64,000 bases of DNA from an uncultured Collinsella sp. (GTDB lineage Bacteria > Actinomycetota > Coriobacteriia > Coriobacteriales > Coriobacteriaceae), in NCBI GenBank assembly GCA_902482035.1, contig CABSYW010000002.1:18986-82985 (forward strand). Reading direction: 5' to 3'. Of this stretch, positions 1 to 8,628 are shown in pieces. The translations under genes and the position numbers were made by a program. Position 1 is the stretch's first letter, and each line of letters starts with the position of its first letter. A model generated the notes under the pieces. That model saw nothing but the letters and a program-made list of their open reading frames with translations. It was not told the DNA's origin and searched no databases.

Positions 1-788
1 TCACCGGCCTCGGAATTGCACCGCTCGGCAGCATCGAGGTCAATCGCGTTCACGATGCCTCAACCTGGCGTTATCGCATGAGCGATATCATCGACCAGCT
101 CAACGGGGCCGGTACCGGTCTGCTCGTCACGGTTGACGAGGTGGACCCGACACTCGACGAGATGATTCAGCTCGCAGCGACGTATCAGCACTTTGTGACC
201 GATGGGAAACGCGTCGCCCTGCTCATGGCGGGACTTCCCAACAATGTCTCGACGTTGCTGAACCACAAGACGGTCTCGTTCCTTCGCCGCGCCCAACAAT
301 ATCATCTGGGTCGCATTGCCGACTATGACGTGCGCGAGGCCTTGATTCGCACAATCCAGGAAAACGATCGCCTGGCAGATGCCGAGGGAATCGATAGAGC
401 CGTTCGCTCGATCTCTGGTTTTCCCTTCCTATTGCAACTCGTAGGCTACCGTGCCTGGGATCTCACAAGCGATTCGAAGGAAATCTCGTCACGCGACTTT
501 GACCTGGGAATCAAAATCGCGCGCGACGAGATGGACGACCGAATCCTCGCGGCAACCTATCGGGAACTCACTGCAGAGGACAAGCGATTCCTCATCGCCA
601 TGCTCGATGACGAAGAAGAGTCCACCACCGCCGACCTTATCGAGCGCCTTAAGCGTTCGCCGCAGCAGGTCTCCCGCTACCGACGCCGCATGATAGATGC
701 CGGCATCATCGGAGAACGAGGACGAGGGCTCGTCGCATTTGAATTGCCATTCTTCCGCGACTATCTCGCGGCTCAATGCGTGAAATAG
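1..788 (+). CDS. AAA-type ATPase with C-terminal winged helix, 5' end outside window
   Basis: The reading frame is open from base 3, so the gene begins upstream and only about its last 262 residues are visible. A Walker B-like segment (GLLVTVDEVD) is followed by an ATPase lid region with FLRRAQQ and LLQLVGY. The last 80 residues look like a winged helix: TADLIERLKRSPQQVSRYRR, then IIGERGRGLVAFELPFFRDY. It is clearly paralogous to the complete ATPase at 3335-4453 and to the remnant at 53810-54277. The Walker A loop must lie upstream. The family resembles MoxR/archaeal-type ATPases with a DNA-binding tail; substrate and function are unknown. A palindromic repeat follows the stop within a few bases. 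Confidence 0.8.
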   Translation, partial: TGLGIAPLGSIEVNRVHDASTWRYRMSDIIDQLNGAGTGLLVTVDEVDPTLDEMIQLAATYQHFVTDGKRVALLMAGLPNNVSTLLNHKTVSFLRRAQQYHLGRIADYDVREALIRTIQENDRLADAEGIDRAVRSISGFPFLLQLVGYRAWDLTSDSKEISSRDFDLGIKIARDEMDDRILAATYRELTAEDKRFLIAMLDDEEESTTADLIERLKRSPQQVSRYRRRMIDAGIIGERGRGLVAFELPFFRDYLAAQCVK

Positions 789-793
789 AAATC

Positions 794-826
794 AATGTGA
801 CAAAGAGGCAGTCCCTTTGTCACATT
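794..826. repeat. Short palindrome, GTGACAAAG family
   Basis: Perfect 12-base arms (AATGTGACAAAG and its complement) enclose a 9-base loop containing GTCCC. It sits in the 40-base gap between two convergent stop codons, at 788 and 829. Two related copies occur at 4523-4551 and 34852-34878. It could act as a bidirectional terminator, but the recurrence of the same word beside unrelated genes suggests a dispersed element. Confidence 0.8.
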
Positions 827-828
827 GC

Positions 829-3309
829 CTATAGGTAGCGACCGGTAATGCTCTTGGAGCAGGCCGCGATGTCGCCCGGCGTGCCGGCGCAGACGATTTG
901 CCCGCCGGCGTCGCCACCGCCTGGGCCCATGTCGATTACGTAATCGGCGTTACGGATAAGGTCGAGATCGTGTTCGATCACGATAACCGTGGCGCCCTTG
1001 GCAACGAGGCCGTCGAACACACTCAGCAACACCTGAACATCGAGCGGATGCAGGCCGATCGTGGGTTCGTCGAACACGAATACAGCATCATCCTGCACGC
1101 GGCCCATCTCGCTCGCAAGCTTAAGGCGCTGTGCCTCGCCGCCCGAAAGCGCCGGCGTGGGCTCACCGAGCGTGAGATAGCCCAAACCCAGGTCGTGCAA
1201 GGTCTGCAAGCGTGCCTGAACCTTCTTGAGTCCCAACGTGGCGTCGAGCGCTTCGTCCACACTCATGTCCATGAGCTGCGGCAACGTAAGCAGACTCCCG
1301 TCCTTGCCCTCGCGATGGATATGCGAAGCCGCGTCTGCATAACGTGAGCCGCGACATGCCGGGCAGACGATCTCGACGTCGGGCAAAAACTGCACATCGA
1401 GTGATATCGATCCTGTGCCATCGCACGTAGGGCAGCGCAAGGCGCCAGTGTTGTAGCTAAAGGCGCCTGCCTTGTAGCCGGCTGCCTTGGCCTCGGGCGT
1501 GCGGGCGAAGGCGCGACGCAGCTCGTCATGGATATCAGCATAGGTCGCTACCGTCGAGCGCACGTTGGCACCGATGGGCGTGGCGTCAATCAGGTTGGCA
1601 CGTGCAATGCCCTCGGCATCGACCCAACGCACGTGTTTTGGCAGGCGCTCGCTGGCTGCCTGTGCCTTAAGTGCCGGGATGAGTGTCTCGAGCACCAGCG
1701 TCGTCTTGCCCGAACCCGAAACGCCCGTTACCGCGACAAGGCGGCCGCGCGGGATATCGACTTCGAGCGGTTTGACGGTATGGATGGCCTCGGTTGCCAT
1801 GCGGATATGGCCCTGATCGAACATGTCGTCGTCAGTCACCTGCGGACGCAAGCGCTTGGGCTCTGCGCGCAAAAACGGAGCGATGCGGCTGCCCCGCGAT
1901 TGCTCGACCTCGTCTACCGTGCCTGCAGCAATCACATTGCCGCCGCCTGCTCCGGCAACGGGACCCATCTCAACCAGATAGTCGGCTTCCGCCAGTACGC
2001 GCGTGTCGTGGTCGACAACAACCACGGTGTTGCCATCATCCACCAGATCGCGCATTACGCCCACCAAGCCGTCGACATTGGCAGGGTGCAAGCCGATCGA
2101 AGGCTCGTCCAGTACATAGAGCACGCCCGTCGATCGGTTGCGCACCACACGGGCGAGCTGGACGCGCTGGCGCTCACCCGTGGAGAGTGTGGCACCGGCG
2201 CGGTCGAGTGAAAGGTAATCGAGACCCAGGTCGACCAGGCGACGGGCCGCACTCAAAAACGAATCGCAGATATCCGCTGCCATGGGCTGCATCTCAGTCG
2301 GCAAGGATGCAGGCACCCCGCGCACCCACTCAATCGCCTCGCTTAGCGTCATGGCCGCGGCTTGCGCCAGATTGATACCGCGCACCTGGGGCTGGCGCGC
2401 AGCCTCGGAGAGACGCGTGCCACCACAGTCGCGGCATGGCCTCTCGCACAAAAAGCGAGCTACACGCTTAAGCCCCTTATCGTCCTTAACCTTGGCGAGC
2501 GCATTCTCGACGGTATAGACGGCGTTGTAGTAGGTAAAGTCGAGTGGCGTGGCGCCCTCACCGTTTTTGGGGACGTAGAGAATGTGCTTCTTAACCGCCG
2601 GACCATGAAACACGATGTCGCGCTCTTGAGGCGTGAGCTGGTTAAACGGCACGTCGGTGCGCACGCCCATCTCGCCTGCCACCTGCTTCATCAGATCCCA
2701 CATGAGCGTACCCCAGGGAAGCACCGCGCCTTCGTTGATAGTCTTTGACTCGTCGGGCACCAGGCTCGCCTCGTCCACCTCGCGCATGACACCGGTACCG
2801 CCGCAGGTAGAGCACGCGCCGCCGCTGTTAAAGGCAAGGTCCTCGGCACCCGGCGCGTAGAACTCGCGGCCGCATGCGGGGCACGTGAGCGACAGGCCCG
2901 CAGCCACGTTAAGGCTCGGCTCCACGCGCGCCCCGCAATGCGGGCACACGTGATGGGCGCAGCGGCTAAAGAGTAGACGCAGGCTATTGTTGAGCTCGGT
3001 CATGGTGCCAAAGGTGGAACGCACGCCCGGCACGCTGGGGCGCTGATGCAATGCGAGCGCCGCCGGCACGTGCAGCACCTCGTCCACCTGGGCGTGCTCG
3101 GCCTGCGTCAGACGACGGCGGGTATAGGTGCTGAGCGCCTCCAGATAGCGACGCGAGCCCTCGGCATAAAGAACCCCCAGCGCCAGCGAACTCTTGCCCG
3201 AGCCCGACACGCCGGCAATGCCCACGAGTTTTCCCAGCGGAATGTCGATATCGATGTCCTTGAGGTTATGGACGCGCGCGCCGCGTACCTCGATAGCCTG
3301 CGGGCTCAT
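829..3309 (-). CDS. UvrA2-like excinuclease ABC ATPase lacking the UvrB-binding domain
   Basis: Tandem ABC ATPase of about 826 residues against about 940 for canonical UvrA. Both Walker A loops (GVSGSGKSS and GVSGSGKTT), both zinc modules (CPHC/CPAC near residue 140 and CPTC/CPAC near 665), both signatures (LSTGERQR and LSGGEAQR) and two Walker B motifs (DEPSIGLHP, DEPTIGLHP) are visible. The stretch between the first CPHC and the following CPAC is only about 20 residues, where UvrA has its large UvrB-binding domain. This matches the UvrA2/DrrC class, which binds DNA or DNA-bound drugs but is not expected to recruit UvrB. The ATG at 3309 is preferred because AAAGGTGA lies upstream; an ATG at 3342 is possible. 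It lies 25 bases downstream of the ATPase gene, probably as an operon. Confidence 0.88.
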   Translation of the reverse strand: MSPQAIEVRGARVHNLKDIDIDIPLGKLVGIAGVSGSGKSSLALGVLYAEGSRRYLEALSTYTRRRLTQAEHAQVDEVLHVPAALALHQRPSVPGVRSTFGTMTELNNSLRLLFSRCAHHVCPHCGARVEPSLNVAAGLSLTCPACGREFYAPGAEDLAFNSGGACSTCGGTGVMREVDEASLVPDESKTINEGAVLPWGTLMWDLMKQVAGEMGVRTDVPFNQLTPQERDIVFHGPAVKKHILYVPKNGEGATPLDFTYYNAVYTVENALAKVKDDKGLKRVARFLCERPCRDCGGTRLSEAARQPQVRGINLAQAAAMTLSEAIEWVRGVPASLPTEMQPMAADICDSFLSAARRLVDLGLDYLSLDRAGATLSTGERQRVQLARVVRNRSTGVLYVLDEPSIGLHPANVDGLVGVMRDLVDDGNTVVVVDHDTRVLAEADYLVEMGPVAGAGGGNVIAAGTVDEVEQSRGSRIAPFLRAEPKRLRPQVTDDDMFDQGHIRMATEAIHTVKPLEVDIPRGRLVAVTGVSGSGKTTLVLETLIPALKAQAASERLPKHVRWVDAEGIARANLIDATPIGANVRSTVATYADIHDELRRAFARTPEAKAAGYKAGAFSYNTGALRCPTCDGTGSISLDVQFLPDVEIVCPACRGSRYADAASHIHREGKDGSLLTLPQLMDMSVDEALDATLGLKKVQARLQTLHDLGLGYLTLGEPTPALSGGEAQRLKLASEMGRVQDDAVFVFDEPTIGLHPLDVQVLLSVFDGLVAKGATVIVIEHDLDLIRNADYVIDMGPGGGDAGGQIVCAGTPGDIAACSKSITGRYL

Positions 3310-3334
3310 CTTCTGTTCCGTCACCTTTATCACC

Positions 3335-4453
3335 CTACTCATGCCATAAAATGCGGTCGCGGATATACTCGCCCAGCATGGGCACGGCAAACCGGACGAG
3401 GCCGTATCCGGCAGCCTCGATGACGCGCTCGCGAATCAGGCTTGCGCGATATTTACTCGCCCAGCTCTGGGTGCGATCGCAACGCTCAATGATATCCGCC
3501 ATTCGCGTCGGCTTACCCTCGTCAGCAGCCATGGCCTCGATAAAGAGGCGTTGCGGACTGCGCAACCCGTAATACAGAGGCGCGTCGACCGCTTCGTAGA
3601 ACTCGGAGACGGCATCCGCATGGCCATCCTCGACATCGCGCCTTTCGATGACCTGCGAGCCACGCCGGACAGCAGACCGCCACATGTAATATCCCACCAG
3701 CTGAACCATATAGGGATGCCCCATGCTCTTGCGCGCCGCAAGGTCCGCCGTCTCCGCGTCAACGCAAAGACCAGTACTCTCGACTGTCTGGATATATGAA
3801 TCACGCACGTTGGGCAAGGATATCGCCCCCAGCGTACGCTGCTGGGCACGCCGCAAAAACGTCACGCTCGGCTCTTCGAGCAGGTCGTCAACTATACTGG
3901 GTAAGCCGGCGAACACCAGCGCAAGACCGCGCTGGTCGCTATCGGGCAGGCCCGTGGCATCTTGATCTCCGAGCACCTGCTGATAGAGAACGGCAAGAGC
4001 CGCCAGTTCCTCGATAGACGCAGATTGAGCCTCGTCAATCGCAAACAGTATGCCCTGGCCTGGACCGAGCCTCTTGAGGCGCTCGTTGACCAGCCCGCGC
4101 AACGTCTCGCCCTTTGCTCGCGCCGCCTCGACCGACATCCGGCCAAACGACGGAGCAAACTCCATTGACGTCACAACGGGTTTATTCGAGCGAAGCGCAT
4201 CGGCCAAGCGGTCGCATAAGCCAAGCGAAGCGGAATCGGAGACAACCGCCCATCCGCGCTCATTGGCTAGACGTTGCAGCTCCCGCAGGAGAACTGTCTT
4301 GCCGCAGCCGCGGTTCCCCGTAATGAGCATGAGCCTGCCCGGCGCTCCGGCGCCGTTATCGAGCCCTTCCTGAAAATCTTCGATGACCGGCTCGCGACCA
4401 ATGAGTATCGGAGGCCGCTTGCCTGCCGTTGGCTTAAAGGGATTTGGATTCAT
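3335..4453 (-). CDS. AAA-type ATPase with C-terminal winged helix (complete paralogue)
   Basis: A 372-residue cytoplasmic ATPase. Walker A is GNRGCGKT near residue 47 and Walker B is ILFAIDEAQ near residue 138. The lid region (FLRRAQQRTLG, MVQLVGYYMW) and the C-terminal winged-helix-like part (MADIIERCDRTQSWASKYRA) match the partial gene at 1-788. GAGGAGG sits just upstream of the ATG. Three 10-base tandem repeats lie 36-65 bases upstream, in the promoter. It probably co-transcribes with the UvrA2-like gene. No effector domain is fused, so its job is not known; a DNA-binding switch or a role in element maintenance or defence are guesses. Confidence 0.85.
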   Translation of the reverse strand: MNPNPFKPTAGKRPPILIGREPVIEDFQEGLDNGAGAPGRLMLITGNRGCGKTVLLRELQRLANERGWAVVSDSASLGLCDRLADALRSNKPVVTSMEFAPSFGRMSVEAARAKGETLRGLVNERLKRLGPGQGILFAIDEAQSASIEELAALAVLYQQVLGDQDATGLPDSDQRGLALVFAGLPSIVDDLLEEPSVTFLRRAQQRTLGAISLPNVRDSYIQTVESTGLCVDAETADLAARKSMGHPYMVQLVGYYMWRSAVRRGSQVIERRDVEDGHADAVSEFYEAVDAPLYYGLRSPQRLFIEAMAADEGKPTRMADIIERCDRTQSWASKYRASLIRERVIEAAGYGLVRFAVPMLGEYIRDRILWHE

Positions 4454-4488
4454 GTCGGCCTCCTCGGATTGGCAAACGCTGTCTATAG

Positions 4489-4518
4489 TTATACCAACTT
4501 ATACCGAGTTATACCAAC
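4489..4518. repeat. Three tandem 10-bp repeats upstream of ATPase gene
   Basis: Units TTATACCAAC, TTATACCGAG and TTATACCAAC follow one another without gaps. Read toward the ATPase gene they give GGTATAA three times, including a possible -10 element. One-helical-turn spacing places each unit on the same DNA face, as expected for cooperative protein binding. The ATPase remnant at 53.8 kb has an analogous array with a different word. Confidence 0.85.
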
Positions 4519-4522
4519 AGCA

Positions 4523-4551
4523 GGTGACAAAGGGGCCGCCCTTCTATCACC
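4523..4551. repeat. Short palindrome, GTGACAAAG family, degenerate
   Basis: GGTGACAAAGGGG pairs with CCCTTCTATCACC across a 3-base loop. It overlaps the last codons and stop of the TetM-like gene on the minus strand (stop at 4547), so this copy supplies the end of that coding sequence. Confidence 0.65.
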
Positions 4552-6550
4552 TATGGCAAAAGAACTCCGCGTCTGCCGCTCGCCAGGGGCGGAAGGTGGA
4601 GGGATCGATCTTTACGTGGGCCGCGGCGGGTACGTCGTACCATTTGACCGTGTAGCCGGCGCCGTGAGAGCAAAAGACCGAATCGGGCGTGTTGGGCAGA
4701 TCAGCCTCGGGCTCATAGGCGACCGTCTCGATTACGCGCTCGGCATCATGGCAAGCCGCATAACCGGCGAACTCCAGGTACAGATGCCCGCGACCGCTCG
4801 TGTAGGCAGCCACCTCCAGCGCATAATCCTGCACCTCGGATGCCGGCACGCGACCCACAAGCTTCGCCCGATCGCCCGCCATCGTCGGCGGCTCGTACTC
4901 GGCACCCATGCGCGTGGCATCCGAGAGCGCCCGGCCCACGCACTCCCCCGGTACCTCGAGCTCAAAGCGATACCACGGCTCCAAAAGCACCGCCGCGCCG
5001 GCCTCACGCGCCTGCATCAAGCCCTGGCGAATCGCGCGGTACGTTGCCTGACGAAAATCGCCGCCCTCGGTGTGCTTGGCATGCGCACGACCGCCCGTGA
5101 GCGTAATGCGAATATCGGTGATGGGAGAGCCGGTCAGCACGCCCAGGTGATCGCGCTCCATGGCGTTGGTGAGCGCCAAACGCTGCCAGTTAAGATCGAG
5201 CTCGTCGGTCGAGGCCACGGTGCCAAACTGCACGCCCGAACCCGCTGGCAACGGCTCCAGGCTCAGATGCACCTCGGCATAGTGGCGCAGTGGCTCAAAG
5301 TGACCCACGCCCTCGACCGACTGCGAAATAGTCTCCTTATAGAGGATGCCGCCAGACTCAAACGAAACCGAAAGGCCAAAGCGATCGGCCAACACCCGCT
5401 GCACGACCTCGAGCTGCACCGCACCCATCAACTGCAGATGAATCTGCTCAAGATGCGTGTTCCAGCTTACGCCGAGCATGGGGTCCTCATCGGCAAGCTC
5501 GGTCAGCGCTTGGAACACCGTATGGACATCGTGCTCGCCCGGCAGTACCGTATAGGTGAGAACCGGCGCAATGACGGGCGCATCGCCCGCGGGCTCCGCG
5601 CCCAGGGCGTCCCCCGGGCGAACGTGCGCAAGACCCGTCACGGCACAAATACCGCCAGCAGCAACTTCTTGGGCAAGCTCATACTTATCGCCGTTATAGA
5701 TGCGTACCTGGTCGATCTTTTGCTCCCATGCCTCGGCACCGGAACGTCCGCCAATCACCTGCTTGGCATGCAGCGTGCCGCCGGTCACTTTAACCCAAGC
5801 CAAGCGCTCGCCGCGATCCCCGCGGCTGACACGATAGACGCGCGCGGCAAACTCCGGGAGCCACGCCTGTTCACGCATCAGCGCGCATATGCCATCCAGC
5901 AGCTCGTCCACGCCTTGGTCCTTAAGCGCCGAGCCGGCAAAGCAGGGAAAGAGCTTGCGCTCGGCAACCATGCGTGACAGCGTCGCGACGGAAAGCTCAC
6001 CCGCCTCGAGAAACTCCTCGAGCGCTTCTTCGTCTAACGCGGCAGCGTCCTCCTGAACGGCCCCGCCCGCCAACAGTTCGTTGGCATCCAAGCAGCCCTC
6101 GGAGAGACGTTGCCCAAGTTGTGTCAGCAAAACATCGCGGCCGGGATTCTCCAAATCGATCTTGTTGATGAAGATGAATGTCGGGATGTCATAACGTGCA
6201 AGCAAGCGCCACAGGGTTTCGGTGTGCCCCTGCACGCCGTCGTTGGCGCCCACAACCAAAATCGCATAGTCGAGTGCGCGCAGCGTGCGCTCCGCCTCGG
6301 CCGAAAAATCGACGTGGCCGGGCGCATCCACAAGCATGACGTGGGTATCGCCGTGGTCGAGCACGGCTTGCGACGAGAAGATCGTGATGCCGCGCTCGCG
6401 CTCGATCGCGTTAGTGTCCAGATGCGAATCGCCATCGTCCACGCGGCCGCGCTTGCGAATGCGACCCGCGTTGAACAACATGGCCTCGGCCAACGTGGTC
6501 TTGCCGGCATCGACATGCGCCAAGATTCCAACGACTGCCTGCTTCGACAT
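4547..6550 (-). CDS. TetM/EF-G-like ribosome-associated translational GTPase
   Basis: A 667-residue GTPase of the ribosomal protection family. G1 is AHVDAGKTT near residue 10, switch I contains RGITI, G3 is DAPGHVDF and G4 is NKID, followed by EF-G-like domains II to V (for example GRAHAKHTEGGDFRQATYRA). The ATG at 6550 has AAGAGGAGAG upstream. Tet(M) and Tet(W) are about 639 residues and this protein looks divergent from them, so true tetracycline resistance is uncertain. A chromosomal TetM-like housekeeping GTPase is equally likely. Its 3' end lies inside a palindromic repeat. Confidence 0.85.
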   Translation of the reverse strand: MSKQAVVGILAHVDAGKTTLAEAMLFNAGRIRKRGRVDDGDSHLDTNAIERERGITIFSSQAVLDHGDTHVMLVDAPGHVDFSAEAERTLRALDYAILVVGANDGVQGHTETLWRLLARYDIPTFIFINKIDLENPGRDVLLTQLGQRLSEGCLDANELLAGGAVQEDAAALDEEALEEFLEAGELSVATLSRMVAERKLFPCFAGSALKDQGVDELLDGICALMREQAWLPEFAARVYRVSRGDRGERLAWVKVTGGTLHAKQVIGGRSGAEAWEQKIDQVRIYNGDKYELAQEVAAGGICAVTGLAHVRPGDALGAEPAGDAPVIAPVLTYTVLPGEHDVHTVFQALTELADEDPMLGVSWNTHLEQIHLQLMGAVQLEVVQRVLADRFGLSVSFESGGILYKETISQSVEGVGHFEPLRHYAEVHLSLEPLPAGSGVQFGTVASTDELDLNWQRLALTNAMERDHLGVLTGSPITDIRITLTGGRAHAKHTEGGDFRQATYRAIRQGLMQAREAGAAVLLEPWYRFELEVPGECVGRALSDATRMGAEYEPPTMAGDRAKLVGRVPASEVQDYALEVAAYTSGRGHLYLEFAGYAACHDAERVIETVAYEPEADLPNTPDSVFCSHGAGYTVKWYDVPAAAHVKIDPSTFRPWRAADAEFFCHR

Positions 6551-6712
6551 GGCTCTCCTCTTATTACAAGCCCATCGCACGCGGCAACGGGCGTCCTCGT
6601 TCCACACTGGATGATACAATTTACGAGCCGGCGGGCGAAGCGGGCCCTATCCCCCGACCGAGCTCATCGCTCCGCGTTGCCGCGCGGCGATTTTCGTAGG
6701 TTCGCGCCTTGC

Positions 6713-6776
6713 GAAAGCCGGCTTTCAAAACAGTGCAGCGAACGAAAATATTCCCACCCGAGGCCATTTTCGTTCG
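6713..6776. other. Two hairpins in the gap between GTPase and GNAT genes
   Basis: GAAAGCCGGCTTTC (6713-6726) is a perfect palindrome. CGAACGAAAAT (6739-6749) pairs with ATTTTCGTTCG (6766-6776). Either could end transcription of the GNAT gene on the minus strand, although neither has a clear T tract. The rest of the 254-base gap shows no gene. Confidence 0.45.
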
Positions 6777-6804
6777 CGCGAATTGTTGATACGCGTCTCC
6801 GCTC

Positions 6805-7293
6805 TTATGCCTCGCGCAGCCAGTCAAACGCAACACGCGGCGTACCGTCCGACACATACACGACGCCGGCGCGCTCAAAGCCGGCCTTTATGATGGCACC
6901 CTGCATGGGCAGGTTGTCCTGATGCGTGTCGATACGCAGGTGATCGGCACGCTCTTTGGCAAAGGCAAACATCGCAGCCGCGATACCGTGCGCGGTGCCG
7001 TCGGACGCCACACGGTGCAGCACAGCATACGGAGTGTCACTGCGCCATTGCCCGTCCTCAATTACGTCATAGCACTCGTCCGGGCCCGGTAAAAAGGCAA
7101 ACGTCGCTACCACGCGACCGTCGACTTCGCACACATAGCTGCCACCGGCGGCGATATCGGCAGCCAGCTGCTCGGCAGAAGGCGTGCCCTCGGGCCATTG
7201 CGTGGCGTTGCCATGCGCGCGCATAAAGGCGCGGGCAGCGTCGTAGATAGCCATGACGACGGGAATGTCGGTATCGAGGGTTTTTCTGATCAT
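6805..7293 (-). CDS. GNAT family N-acetyltransferase
   Basis: A 162-residue protein with the GNAT order: an N-terminal helix region (VMAIYDAARAFMRAHGN), central strands (SYVCEVDGRVVATFAFLPG) and an acetyl-CoA-binding region near HRVASDGTAHGIAAAMFAFAK. The C-terminal part (LPMQGAIIKAGFERAGVVYV) is typical of the fold. The ATG at 7293 is preferred over the GTG one codon earlier. The acceptor substrate cannot be predicted. Confidence 0.8.
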   Translation of the reverse strand: MIRKTLDTDIPVVMAIYDAARAFMRAHGNATQWPEGTPSAEQLAADIAAGGSYVCEVDGRVVATFAFLPGPDECYDVIEDGQWRSDTPYAVLHRVASDGTAHGIAAAMFAFAKERADHLRIDTHQDNLPMQGAIIKAGFERAGVVYVSDGTPRVAFDWLREA

Positions 7294-7370
7294 CACGCGG
7301 CGGCCTCACGTTTATTGGTATCACTTTGATTGAGCAATGATACCAGCGTTTGAAGAGGGGCGCGAAGCAG

Positions 7371-7667
7371 ATGGGAAGCAAAAAGCGAGCCGCCTGGTCA
7401 AAGGCCAAAAGCGAGTTTTTGGGCGCTGCCACCGGCGGCGATATGAGCGACCTGTTTGCGCGCGAAGACGAGCGCCGCGACGCCCTGAACGCCGAGCGCA
7501 ATGAAGCCTGGCGCTACAAGTCGTGCGAACGCAAAAACCGTTACGACACGCGCGCCGAGGCCGAGGCCGTTATGGCCGACTGCGAAAACCGCGGGCGGCG
7601 CGGCTTAGCCTGCTACAAATGCGAATACTGCGGCGGCTGGCACCTGACGTCGCACCCTTGGAAATAG
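7371..7667 (+). CDS. Small basic protein with C-terminal CxxC zinc-ribbon-like end
   Basis: A 98-residue protein starting MGSKKRAAW, with GAGGGGCG upstream; a TTG start 21 bases earlier is possible. The N-terminal half is charged and probably helical. The C-terminal 40 residues contain KSCERKNRYDTRAEAEAVM and YKCEYCGGWHLTS, the latter like the single-knuckle zinc sites of small phage- and plasmid-associated proteins. No catalytic motif is seen. It stands alone between a divergently transcribed GNAT gene and the convergent rsmJ. Confidence 0.7.
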   Translation: MGSKKRAAWSKAKSEFLGAATGGDMSDLFAREDERRDALNAERNEAWRYKSCERKNRYDTRAEAEAVMADCENRGRRGLACYKCEYCGGWHLTSHPWK

Positions 7668-7715
7668 GCGCCGCATCGGCACGGCATTGACGGAGTGTCA
7701 GCCATCGTACGCAAG

Positions 7716-8420
7716 CTACGGGCGCGGCGGCACCAAAACATCGTAGCGAACGGCCTTGCCCGCAAGTTGATAGCTCGGCTTAACGCCGGCAAGCAGTGGC
7801 CCCTTCACCGGTCGCTTGATAACCACCTTGCGCGGATGCACCGCAAGCGCAGCTTCGACCAGCGTCTCCTCATCGGCGCACGGCTGTTCCAGATGATGTA
7901 GGAGCTGGAACTTCTTTTTAACCGCCGCGCTCTTGGTGCGCCCGGGAAACATGGGGTCCAGATACACCACGTCGGGAGCGGTGAGCTCGCTCTGCCCGAT
8001 CAGCTCAGCTGTATGGCGAAGGCCGGCAATGCTGTCCTCGCCCGCATGTAAGCGCATGCGCGCCACGGCCGTCGCAAGCGCCGGATCATCTGCCGCGCGA
8101 TCCAAGGCATCCTTGAGGAGCGCCGCGATCACGCAATCCTGCTCATACAGATCGACGGTAAAGCCCGCGGCCGCCAACAGCAGCGAATCCTCGCCAAAGC
8201 CTGCCGTAGCGTCAATCGCCCATGGTCGCTCGATGCCCTTTGTGCGCGCAGCCTTCACCAACAGCTCTTGTTGCAGACGGCCCTGCTTGAGTCGCGGCAG
8301 CATGCGGCCAAAATCGGCACGCAGCTCCATCGTGCCGTCGGTGAGCGTGAGGCCCTCGGGCTTCCCGGTCAGCTCAAGCCCCGCGGCCCGAGCAACAGAA
8401 AAGGGATCGACGACGCCCAT
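7716..8420 (-). CDS. rsmJ: 16S rRNA (guanine-N2) methyltransferase RsmJ
   Basis: A 234-residue class I SAM methyltransferase. The SAM site (AIDATAGFGEDSLLLAAAG) lies near residue 67. The family signature DPMFPGRTKSAAVKKK lies near 155, followed by LLHHLEQP. RsmJ (YhiQ) methylates G1516 of 16S rRNA in E. coli, acting on the assembled 30S subunit. AAGGAG precedes the ATG. Monocistronic as far as can be seen. Confidence 0.88.
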   Translation of the reverse strand: MGVVDPFSVARAAGLELTGKPEGLTLTDGTMELRADFGRMLPRLKQGRLQQELLVKAARTKGIERPWAIDATAGFGEDSLLLAAAGFTVDLYEQDCVIAALLKDALDRAADDPALATAVARMRLHAGEDSIAGLRHTAELIGQSELTAPDVVYLDPMFPGRTKSAAVKKKFQLLHHLEQPCADEETLVEAALAVHPRKVVIKRPVKGPLLAGVKPSYQLAGKAVRYDVLVPPRP

Positions 8421-8484
8421 GGGTACTCCTTAGCAAGCAAAACGAATACGCGGGGCGCCGTTTATGCCAGCACCCAACCGTCCG

Positions 8485-8628
8485 CTATTGTCCCACATGC
8501 GACATGGCCCACAGCATCGCAATGCAAAGCACCGCCATCAATCCCGTGCACACGGCAGCGATCACAGAATCACCCATGCGCCTTCCCAACGACCGCGGCT
8601 CACGCACTTGCCCTGTTCCGTACATCAT
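8485..8628 (-). CDS. Putative 47-residue single-span membrane protein
   Basis: Overlooked by length, this short frame starts with two ATG codons and has a near-ideal ribosome site (GAAGGAGGAGCC) directly upstream. The product has a basic N-terminus (REPRSLGRRMGDS) followed by one hydrophobic span (VIAAVCTGLMAVLCIAMLWA) and a short tail ending HVGQ. Topology rules put the N-terminus inside. Function is unknown. The site and the clean hydrophobic segment support real translation, but conservation is untested. Confidence 0.6.
   Translation of the reverse strand: MMYGTGQVREPRSLGRRMGDSVIAAVCTGLMAVLCIAMLWAMSHVGQ

Noticed and set aside
4274..5977. A 567-codon plus-strand frame opposite the TetM-like gene
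   Set aside because: Shadow of a strongly supported GTPase gene; composition rich in His, Arg and Ala, typical of antisense frames.
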